DNA of 64,000 nt, taken from PALSA-1004 sp963829085 (GTDB taxonomy: Bacteria > Pseudomonadota > Gammaproteobacteria > Burkholderiales > SG8-41). The stretch covers positions 434,001 through 498,000 of the forward strand of contig CAWHHJ010000004.1 of the NCBI GenBank assembly GCA_963829085.1, written 5' to 3'. Positions within the stretch are counted from its first letter, which is position 1. Each line of letters starts with the position of its first letter. The notes below the pieces were generated by a model. The model was not told the DNA's origin, did no database searches, and saw nothing but the letters and a program-made list of their open reading frames with translations. Positions 55,902-64,000 of the stretch are shown one piece after another. A program made the translations under genes and the position numbers.

Positions 55902-57430
55902 ATGACAAAGACCGAACTCTCCACCTGCCAGAAGCACTGCTTGGGTACGCTTTGACCGTTGCCGCTGCAATCCTATGGCTTCCGGGCTCGGCTCAGCTCT
56001 CAGAGCGACGACCATCAAGACAGATGCCAGTTGGGCGCGTACACCCGGTACTCTGAGTCCGAGTGCGAGCAACACCACAGTAGTGGGCACTCGCGGCGCA
56101 CATCGCGTACCCGGCAACGTCTACACGATCGCCGAAGCGCAAGGCAAACTCGCCGGTCGCAACCTCTTCCATAGCTTCGAAAGTTTCAGTATCGGCGCGG
56201 GCGATGCGGCGGTATTCACTACGAGCACCACCGCGCTCAACAACGTCATCAGTCGCGTGAGCGGCACCGCTCCGTCTACCATCAACGGATTGCTCGCGCT
56301 CAGTCCAGCGGCGGGCAGCGCGCCCAATTTCTTCTTCGTCAATCCCAATGGCGTCGCCTTCGGTGGGGGTGCGCAAGTGGATGTGCCGGCCGCTTTTCAT
56401 GTGAGCACGGCCGACAGTCTGATCTTCTCCGACCGGACTGTGTTCAAGGCAGGCAATGGACCCGATTCCACGCTCACCATCGAAGCGCCCGAAGCGTTTG
56501 GGTTTCTCGGAAATCGGCAAGCCGCCTCCGTCACTCTCGACAATCTTGATTCCAGTGGCAATGGACAACGGCCGCGGCTGAAGATAGAACTTGCTCCGGG
56601 CTCTATGTTGGACATCACCGGCGGAGCGGTGCAGATCTCGGCGGCGGATTTGACGGTATCCAAAGGAATCTTGCGCGTAGCGGCCACCGGTAATGCGGCT
56701 GTGGAAATGCCGGTCAGCGGCGGACCAGGGGAGCATTCTTGTCGGCGCAATCGAGGCCACGGATACGGCGCTGTCGACGACTGGGACCGGAGCGATTCAG
56801 CTGACGGGCGGACCCATGACACTGCGCGACGGCACAGCAGTTTCCGCGAATGCCGGTGGCGTGGACATTACTGCAGACGTGTTGTCTTTGCGCGGTGGCG
56901 CGAAGATCACCACAAAAGGAACTAACCAGAGCAACGCTGGTTCCGTGACGGTCAATACCAACGACCTTTCGATGCTCAGCGGCAGTCAGATCGTTTCGAG
57001 CTCGTTGAGCACGCAGCAGAACGCCGGCAACGCCAACATCACGATTCAAGGCCAGCAGGGTGATGGGAGCCTCGCTCGATCTCTGCTTGTCTCCGGGAGC
57101 AATACCACCATCTCGACAGCGACAGATGGAGCAAGCCAAGGTGGGAACATTCAGATTGCCGCTCGACAGATGACGGTGGAAAAACTCGCGACGATCAACG
57201 CGGAGACGTCCGGCAAGGGCGAGGCCGGTAACATCACGATGTCCGGGGACAACCTTGCTGTCGTACCACCGGCGGGCGCATCGAGGCGAGCACCTCCGGC
57301 GAAGGGAAAGGCGGATCTATCGTCGTCACGACTACGGGTGACGTGACCGTGTCCGGCGTGAGCGCCGGACCGCCTGACGCGCAGCGGCCTGTTTGCGAAA
57401 ACGCTAACGCCCGCGGGCGGAACGGCCGGC

Positions 57431-57540
57431 GATGGCGGAGGCGGAGGAGGGGGAGGTGGAGGCGGCGGAGGATCAGGAAATAACGGCGGTGGTTCACTGG
57501 CGGGTCTGGAGGAGGCGGCGGAGGCGGTGGAGGCGGCGGC
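57431..57540 (+). repeat. Poly-glycine coding tract (GGN repeats) in the TpsA gene
   Basis: About 110 bases made mostly of GGA, GGC, GGT and GGG codons, read as long glycine runs split by GSGNN. The frame differs on the two sides. Such tracts can be flexible linkers and are prone to slippage. Confidence 0.7.
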
Positions 57541-57944
57541 ACACCAGCCAAGCCCGGAGATGCCGGCGACATCACCATCGTCGCGAAGAATCTTATATTG
57601 AACGCCGGTGCTCAGATCGACAGCAGCACAACCAGCGGCGCCGCCGGCGGCAGTGTGTCGATCACAACGGCTGAGAACATTACGATCGCCGGGTCCGAGA
57701 CTCGCCTGACGTCGGACGCTACTCGCGGCGGCGGGAGCGGCGGCAGCATCACGCTGGTCGCGAAGAACGTCACGGTGCGCGACGGCGCGAGCGTCACCGC
57801 GGCAACCGGTGGCAAAGGCGACGCCGGGAACATCACGCTCACCGTCGTCGATCAATTGCTGATGGAATCGGCCGGCACGTCACGACGAGCACCAGCGGCT
57901 CCGGCAAGGGCGGCACCATTGTGATCCAGGCAAGCCAGGTCATG

Positions 57945-58320
57945 CTCGACGGCTCAGGCACCGCGATCATTGCCGATACCCTGCATCCGTTCGCCGATCT
58001 GACGATCACCATCAATATCCTGCATCCCAACGACGGCGATCTTATCGTGCTGCTGGACAGTCCATCCGGATCCAGGGTGGCGCTGCTTTCGCGCGTCGGC
58101 GAGGCCGGAGAGAATTTCACCGACACCAGGCTGAACGATCAAGGCAAGAACTCCGATCACGTCGGGCTCTGCTCCTTTCACCGGTACGTTCACGCCGCGT
58201 GAGCCGCTGGCTCAGCTGATCAACGAAGTGTCTGCAGGCAATTGGACCTTGAACGTGCGGGATCAAGCCACCGGCAATGTCGGCACCCTGCAGAACTGGA
58301 CCCTCAAGATCGGCCAGCAG
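57945..58320 (+). other. P/Homo B (proprotein convertase P)-like domain within TpsA
   Basis: The two frames joined near 58163 read HPFADLTITINILHPNDGDL, LLDSPSGSRVALL, GENFTDTRLND, APFTGTFTPREPLAQL and GNWTLNVRDQATGNVGTLQNW. This is the order and spacing of a P-domain beta-jelly-roll, usually found beside subtilisin-type proteases. Its place inside a haemagglutinin-like repeat protein is unusual. Confidence 0.65.
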
Positions 58321-59781
58321 ACGTTCCAATCGACCGGCGGGCCGAAAGCGATTCCCGACGCCGGCAACCTTCGCTCGACTATCGCCGTGGCCAATCCGAT
58401 TCTCTCGACCGTGCAAGGGATCGGGGAGGCGGCTGGGATCGGCGGCGACGTGACGTCAACTGCCGGCACCGTGACGGTGCAGAATGGCGCGACCCTGTCT
58501 GCGAGCTACCCGTGGAGCGGGCAAGGGCGGCATCGTGACGGTGACATCGACGGGCCTCGGGCGACACTGAGCGGCTCGGGTGGCGGGCACACGCGAGGAT
58601 CGCCACCGATACCGTTTGGCACCGGCGCGCGGGAGACATTGTGATTAAGAAGGGTCAGGAGTCTGTCAGTGAGTCAAGGCGAACTGTCGAGTAGCTCGTC
58701 GGTCCGATCGAGCGGCAATGCCGGAAGCATCGACATCACTTGGGAGGGCACGCTGCAGTGTGTAGAATGCCGGCGTTATCAGTTCCTCTACGAGGTCGCG
58801 CGATGGCGCTGCAGGATCAATCCAGGCCAACGCTGCGCAGATCGTCGTCGACGGGCCGGGGGAGCGCAATTCGTGCCGATGCGTTGGCGAATCTTCCGGC
58901 GAGACTGGAAACGTGACTGTGAACGGCCACTAACGCCGTCACCTTATCCAACGGTGGGATCTTCTCCATCCGCAATGAGGCCAACAGTTGCCGATCCAAG
59001 AGTCGCGTTGAACCCCACGTTGCTCACGCTATCGGCTCACGACATCACCTTGCAGCGACGCCGATATCACCGCTGAGTCGACCGGCGACGTGGACGCCAG
59101 TGCGATTCAGATTCACTTTTTGGGCCGGCTCAACATCGACCCGAGCAACATCACGACCAGCGCCAACCAAGGCAACGGCGGTCCCATTACGATCGATGGC
59201 GGCCAGATTATCGTGTTGCAGGATTCCCAGATCACGACCTCCGTGCAGGGCGACTTGGGCAATGGGGGTGATATCAGCATCCAGGCGGGCTCGCTCGTGA
59301 TGCAGTCGGGTTTCATCCAAGCCAATACCGCAGCGAAAGGGGCGAGCGGAGGCAATGTAAACATCAATGTGCAAACGCTCCTGCCCAGTGGCAATAGCGT
59401 CTTCGTGGGCGGGAGCACTCCGTTCGTGTTCCAGCCCGGCGTGTCCGGCCCCGAACGTGATTCAGGCAGCCGCGCCGACTGGCGTGAGCGGGATGATCAA
59501 TACGACCGCGCCCACGCTGGATGTGGCAGGGCAGTCTGAGCCGGCTGACCGCTGAGGTCGTGGACTTCGGCGCGTTCGGCAAGGATCCGTGTCGTATCGG
59601 CGCGCGGAGCTCGTTCACTCGGATCGGCCGAGGCGGCTTGCGCTCGACATCGACGGGCATGATTCGACCGGAGGCAACGCTGGCTCGACTGTCCCAAGAC
59701 AGCGCCAACCAGAATGGATCCTTCTCTACGACGGTGGAACAACCAAACGAACGTCTAAGCGCGCTCCAGGATTGCAGATAG

Positions 59782-60113
59782 CTGGACCGTCCCGCAGGAC
59801 CGCTAACGACTGGTTCCCTGCGTGGATAGCGATCCCTTCAGGGCAAGGGCACACGGCGCGATCCAGAGGCAGCAAATCATCCGGAGCAATCGGCTGAGCG
59901 AGTAGGCCCATCGTGCGAAAGTTACGGTTGGGCCGCGCAACTTTGCCAGGTGGAAACGCAGCCAAGAGTCAGCATGCCCCGCGCGCCAAAGCACTCCATG
60001 CTAAGGTTCTCAATCCCATCGAATGCGAGGGCTTCATGGTCGATTGCTTCACATCCAATGGCTGCGCCACGGATGCGCAAGGACGCACTAATTCGTCAGT
60101 GCGCTCGAAGGCG
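59782..60113. other. Gap between TpsA and the PQQ-type protein gene
   Basis: These 332 bases hold no supported gene. An in-frame extension of the following gene enters from 59913 but has no signal-like or family-like sequence before ATG 60114. I see no clear promoter or terminator. Confidence 0.4.
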
Positions 60114-62508
60114 ATGCGCTTGGGAATTGCGGTGTGCCTAGCCGGGTTGGCAGCATCGGTCGTCTCGGTTGCTGCCGACGGGCGAGCTGCGACCGATGTT
60201 CTGGTCAACAACTACGATGACTTTCGGACCGGCGCGAATCTGAGCGAAGCGATTCTGAATGTCTCGAATGTCAAGCCCGAGACGTTCGGCCGCCTTTTCA
60301 GCTATTCCGTCGACGGCGCTGTACTTCGGCCAGCCGCTGGTCGTAAGCGGAGTCAGAATACCGAACCGCGGTCCACGCGATGTCGTGTACGTTACGACCG
60401 CGAACAACTCCGTGTACGCATTCGATGCCCAGCACGGCAGCGGCGCACCGCTCTGGCAAAAATCGCTGACTCAGTTGCCCAATGAAGGTGCGGCGACGGT
60501 GATAGGTATTTACAGCACCCCGGTTATTGACCGCTCCGCGCACGCCATCTATGTCGTCGCCGGACTGATGGAGGGAGTTCGCGCCAAATACGTCTTGCAT
60601 GCGTTGGACCTGTCGGACGGCAGCGAGAAGAGCTCGGGCCCCGCGGTCATCACTGGTTCAGTGAAAGTGGATTCGACTCTCGTGCCGTTCGAGCCGAGCA
60701 ACACTCGGATCGCTGTACAACGGACCGCGCTTGCGATCGCGCAGGACAGAGTCATCGTTGCCTTTGGCGGAGACTTCTTCGAAGGCTGGGTTTTTTCCTT
60801 CGACAAGGCCGATCTTCGAAGATCGCCGTCGGTCTTCTGCACGACGTGTGCGAGCCGCGTAGCCGCCATTTCAGGAATCGATTACCTGAATCCGGACTGC
60901 ACCTTTCTTGGACCTGGCGGAGGCATCTGGCAAGCGGGACGTGGCCCGGTTGTCGACGGCAACGGCATGGTCTATTTCTTCACCGGCAACAAGGCGCACA
61001 TTATCAAAAGCGGCTGCATGATCTCGCAAAACGATAATCGCTGCGCAGCGTGCGCCAACGCAGGTGGCTGCCTGTGCAAGGGCATCGGTTCTCCCAAAGT
61101 GTGCAGAGGTCCCGACACTTGCATCGCCCACGAGGCGCAGAATCACGAATTGTTCGATACGAATGAGTCCTTGATTCGGTTGAACCCGGCCGATGGGCTC
61201 AAATTGACGGGGTGGTTCCGGCCCGCGAATTGGGATGATCCAGGAGTCAACGGACTGGAGGTGGCCGACCTTGATCTCGGCAGCTCCGGCCCAGTGCTGA
61301 TCCCAGGCACCAGGCGACTGATGGGCGGTGGAAAGCAGGGTGTACTGTATTTGCTGGATACCACGTCCCCCGCTTCGTCATGCATCGCGTCCCTGACGAG
61401 TACCTGTATGTCGCCTGCAATCCCAAACCCGATCCAGAGCTTTCAAATAGCCCCGCCGCCGCCGCAACCGCACGAGTACTATCGCCACTTGTTTGGCGGA
61501 CCCGCAATTTGGTCCCGTTCTGCAGCCGAGGGCGGCGCGCTGGCGTTCGTATGGCGAGAAAACGACTACCTGCGCAGCTACCCGCTATCCGACAAGTTCG
61601 AGGGATGCGATAACAGCAACCCCGTGCCGACCACTTCTCACAGCTGTCCGAGCTCGGCACAGAGCAAGGATTTCGTGGATCGGCACCCGGGCGGGATTCT
61701 GGCGATCTCGGCCAATGGCAGCGATGCAGCGACTGCGATTGTCTGGGCTTCCGTGAGTCGCGTCATGAACGGGCCGGGCAAGCTCATGGCTTTCAAGGCG
61801 GTGCCCGAAGCGTCTACGCCGACCCAATTGACGAAGCTATGGGATAGCGAGCTCTGTGAGGAGGACAGATTGGAAGGGGGCTCGGATTTCATTCCGCCCA
61901 CCGTCGCCAACGGCAAGGTCTATCTTGCGACAGGTGCGAACAAAGTGGAGGTGTTCGGGCTGATCAAGCCGAGGGAGTGCGCCCCGCAAGCTTCGCCGGA
62001 CGCTAGGGCCGATGCTGCAATAGGGTCTTCACCCACCGCGTGCCTTGGACGCGATGCGCTGATCCACACACGCCTTTACCTTCGCCGCACCCTGTTTTCC
62101 GATCTCCGTGCGGCACGCGTCGATCGTTCCCGCGTGTTCCGGCGGATACTGCGCGAGCGCCGCCTCTGCCTCGAGATCTTTATCGACGCAGAGCTTTACC
62201 ACCTCCCATCCGTTTCCGCGCAGTTGTCCGGCGCACCGGGAAACAACCGGTCTGGCTTGCTTCGGATAGGCCGAGACGGCCGCCAAGGCGGCATTGTCCG
62301 CCTCGATGCAGCGTCGCACCGCTTCCACTCCGAACTCGCCCATCTCGTAGTGACAGCGCAGCACGATCTCTTCTTTCAGATCGGGATCATCCAAGACATC
62401 GGCATGTGCGGGATAGAGGGACAGAGACAGCATCGCCGCCGCTGCGCGGGTTACCATTGCGCGGTTCAAGCTTCGCCTCTGTTCCGGTCGGGCAATGTCA
62501 GGTCATAG
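60114..62508 (+). CDS. Exported PQQ-like beta-propeller protein with cysteine-rich loop; frameshift near start, end uncertain
   Basis: ATG 60114 opens a signal peptide (MRLGIAVCLAGLAASVVSVAA). The frame shifts at GTAC 60321; correcting it joins SYSVDGA to YFGQPLVVSGV. Propeller-type repeats follow (VVYVTTANNSVYAFDAQHGSGAPLWQ; KVYLATGANKVEVFGLI). Near 61010-61130 is a loop with about eight cysteines, including CAAC. Family-like sequence ends near 61978; the rest of the open frame to 62508 is antisense to another gene and probably not real, so a lost stop is likely. Redox or binding role unknown. Confidence 0.65.
62029..62469 (-). CDS. Small exported protein of three exact 40-residue CX14C repeats
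   Basis: A 146-residue intact protein. A signal peptide (MVTRAAAAMLSLSLYPAHA) is followed by three units, each with C-X14-C, spaced by exactly 24 residues: RCHYEMGEFGVEAVRRC, RCAGQLRGNGWEVVKLC, ACRTEIGKQGAAKVKAC. The pattern suggests helical hairpins held by disulfides in the periplasm. I do not recognise a named family. It is the last of three minus-strand genes behind a HupE/UreJ-like gene, with 46-base gaps. Confidence 0.7.
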   Translation of the reverse strand: MNRAMVTRAAAAMLSLSLYPAHADVLDDPDLKEEIVLRCHYEMGEFGVEAVRRCIEADNAALAAVSAYPKQARPVVSRCAGQLRGNGWEVVKLCVDKDLEAEAALAQYPPEHAGTIDACRTEIGKQGAAKVKACVDQRIASKARGG

Positions 62509-62515
62509 GGCAACT

Positions 62516-63118
62516 TTAGTCTCTCCTCTCACCGTTGGGCGCGGCTGCCGGCGGCGCACGCAGATCCTCGACCGCGAGCTTGACGCCCTCGACGCTTTCC
62601 CCGACTCTCCACCATTGCCCCGCGAGCGCTTGCATCTCGTTCTTGCCGCCCGAGGCGATCGCTCGGACGACGTCGCGCTCGAAACGGTCCGTGTTGTTCA
62701 GGGTCTGCCGCAGAGAGTCGATAGAGCTCAGCATGGCCCGGACATCCGGCCGCTCCCGGATTTGCAACTCGCCGAACAGCACGTCGAAGCTCTTCTCGAT
62801 GTCGAGCACCTGCGCGGACAGTTCGGAAGACTTGCGGGACGCTTCGTAGGTGAACTCCGGGACGGTCACGATGCGAATGGCGACCTTTTCCAGTTCGGCC
62901 TGCAATTTGGACAGCTCATCTGCGAGTTTGCTCAAATCGGCGTCGAGTCGTACGCGATCTGCAGGCAACGGCCCCAATGAAAGCACGACGGCCTTTGCGA
63001 GGAGCCACGGATCAATCAAGTCCTGGTCCGACAGGCCTTTATCGAACTGGGCCGTCGCCTGCCCAGGTCCCAGGATCGCGATCAACGCCATTAATCCGAT
63101 TGTGCTCGATCTCCTCAT
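62516..63118 (-). CDS. Exported coiled-coil protein of unknown function
   Basis: From ATG 63118 (MRRSSTIGLMALIAILGPGQATAQ, read as a signal peptide) this is a 200-residue protein. Residues about 55-85 form a heptad-like segment (LSKLADELSKLQAELEKVAIR), followed by helical sequence and a proline-rich end (APPAAAPNGERRD). The open frame upstream of 63118 is not signal-like. I do not recognise a family. The middle gene of a HupE/UreJ-like set. Confidence 0.65.
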   Translation of the reverse strand: MRRSSTIGLMALIAILGPGQATAQFDKGLSDQDLIDPWLLAKAVVLSLGPLPADRVRLDADLSKLADELSKLQAELEKVAIRIVTVPEFTYEASRKSSELSAQVLDIEKSFDVLFGELQIRERPDVRAMLSSIDSLRQTLNNTDRFERDVVRAIASGGKNEMQALAGQWWRVGESVEGVKLAVEDLRAPPAAAPNGERRD

Positions 63119-63164
63119 CTTCGATTCTCCGTTCTGCTGTACCGACCGTGCGACAGCACTGCGT

Positions 63165-64000
63165 TCAGCTTGCAAACAATGCACGCTCGACGAACAGTGT
63201 AAGTCCAACCGCGAGCACGACGACCGATGTCGCCATGACGGCACGCGGCTCCCACTTGAACTGTCGCAGCCAAAACAGGATAGGCACCGCTAACAGCACC
63301 GCCATTGCCTGTCCGGTTTCTACGCCGAGGTTGAAGTTGAGCAGGGACCAAACCAAGCCCTCCCTTGGCAATCCCAGCTCGCGCAGCACGTTGGAAAAAC
63401 CAAAACCATGCACCAGACCGAACAAAAAGCTCACAGCCCAGCGATGCGACACCGCCTTGCGCATGAACAGATTTTCAGCCGCTACGTAAGCGATCGACAG
63501 GGCAATGGTCGCTTCCACCAGTTGCTCTGGCAGCGTCACGACATTCAGTGCGGCCAGCGCCAACGTGATGCTGTGCGCGATGGTAAATGCCGTGATGATC
63601 TTGAACAGCGACCACAGATTCCCGCCGCCGAGGATCAGGGCCAGAAGAAACAGCAGGTGATCGTAGCCGGTGAGGATGTGCTCGATGCCGAGCACGAAAA
63701 AGCTGCCCGCGCTGCGTGGAGCGGTGGCTGCGGCGACATCGACGCGCAGTTCACGGGCCTGCGTCATGAAGACGAATTGCTGACTGCCGCCCGGCCACTG
63801 CACGTTCGCGATGGTGTGGTACTGCGCACCCATCACGTCGAACAGGTTGTCGCGGATTTCCAGCGTCCGCGGAGACTCTGCGCAGGCGAAGCGCACATCC
63901 AGAGTTACGAGCGCGCCTTCACGCGCAGGCGGCGTCAAGGTCGGCGTGGTCGCCGTGCAGGCTTTGCCATTGCTGCTGATGGCGATCTTCTCCGGCACCG
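63165..64000 (-). CDS. HupE/UreJ-family membrane protein, N-terminus beyond the window
   Basis: The frame is open to the right edge, so the start is missing. The N-terminal visible half looks extracytoplasmic. Then come membrane spans with the family motifs GIEHILTGYDHLLFLLAL, AFTIAHSITLALA and FGLVHGFGFSN, and NFNLGVETGQ, including conserved His and Asp residues. HupE/UreJ proteins are thought to carry nickel or cobalt, but members with this N-terminal domain have no proven substrate. It heads a set of three genes with two exported proteins. Confidence 0.8.
   Translation of the reverse strand, partial: VPEKIAISSNGKACTATTPTLTPPAREGALVTLDVRFACAESPRTLEIRDNLFDVMGAQYHTIANVQWPGGSQQFVFMTQARELRVDVAAATAPRSAGSFFVLGIEHILTGYDHLLFLLALILGGGNLWSLFKIITAFTIAHSITLALAALNVVTLPEQLVEATIALSIAYVAAENLFMRKAVSHRWAVSFLFGLVHGFGFSNVLRELGLPREGLVWSLLNFNLGVETGQAMAVLLAVPILFWLRQFKWEPRAVMATSVVVLAVGLTLFVERALFAS

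Larger units (their letters stand above)
55902..59781 (+). pseudogene. Two-partner-secretion exoprotein (TpsA, filamentous haemagglutinin-like), at least ten frameshifts
   Basis: ATG 55902 follows GGGAGGCGAG. After a signal region (ALTVAAAILWLPGSAQ) comes a clear TPS secretion domain: NVYTIAEAQGKLAGRNLFHSF-like, FSIGAGDAAVFTT, NVISRVSG, FFFVNPNGVAFGGGA, FHVSTADSLIFSD. Beta-helix repeats of the GG.I.I.A..L type follow, then a glycine tract and a P/Homo B-like domain. The end shows GVSGMINTTAPTLDVAG and C..GARSSFTRIGRGGL, typical of this family. The frame changes at least ten times. No TpsB partner is in the window. Either decayed, phase-variable or badly sequenced. Confidence 0.75.

Noticed and set aside
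61979..62508. C-terminal extension of the PQQ-like protein
   Set aside because: These residues are the antisense of the intact CX14C gene and carry no propeller-like sequence. A lost stop is more likely than a true extension.

Overview
The window looks like a betaproteobacterium, most likely of the order Burkholderiales. The evidence is the continuous order tRNA-Tyr/Gly/Thr - tufB - tRNA-Trp - secE - nusG - rplKAJL - rpoBC - rpsLG - fusA - tufA - S10 - spc - alpha, a long C-minus S14, and many Bug-type (TctC) periplasmic solute receptors, a family greatly expanded in that order. Base composition is moderately GC-rich throughout.

Layout. 1-360: tail of a polysaccharide deacetylase. 377-2129 (minus): a SAM hydroxide adenosyltransferase-type enzyme read in frame into a Bug receptor. 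2212-34980 (minus): a single-direction block of translation and transcription genes running from a strong promoter at about 34.98 kb to a terminator at 2.21 kb. It carries two identical-protein tuf genes, four tRNA genes, internal promoters for the spc and alpha operons, an rplL-rpoB attenuator and a terminator after rpoC. 35078-45219 (plus): an NDP-forming acyl-CoA ligase, an enoyl-CoA hydratase, an FAD amine oxidase-like protein, a Bug receptor, a large membrane GGDEF/EAL protein and an LVIVD-repeat propeller. 45382-51264 (minus): a likely operon of exported metallo-hydrolase, exported RidA-like protein, MmgE/PrpD protein, two Bug receptors and a ModA-like binding protein. 51460-54300: a fifth Bug receptor, an M20 amidohydrolase and the C-terminal end of an SDR.

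At about 54300/54301 two unrelated genes, the SDR and a GGDEF-EAL protein, are both cut head-to-head at the same base. The right-hand 9.7 kb has a different character: a heavily frameshifted two-partner-secretion exoprotein containing a glycine tract and a P/Homo B-like domain, a PQQ-type propeller with a cysteine-rich loop, and a three-gene set of a HupE/UreJ-like membrane protein, a coiled-coil periplasmic protein and a protein of exact 40-residue CX14C repeats. I suspect a chimeric join or a recent rearrangement at this point.

Single-base indels interrupt many genes, including ones that must work (rpoB twice, fusA, rpsD, rplX). Correcting one base each restores family-typical lengths, so most are probably sequence errors. 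About ten of the indel sites coincide with the tetranucleotide GTAC, in varying codon phase and on both strands. This suggests a systematic, possibly methylation-linked, base-calling artefact. No phage, IS element or CRISPR array was recognised.
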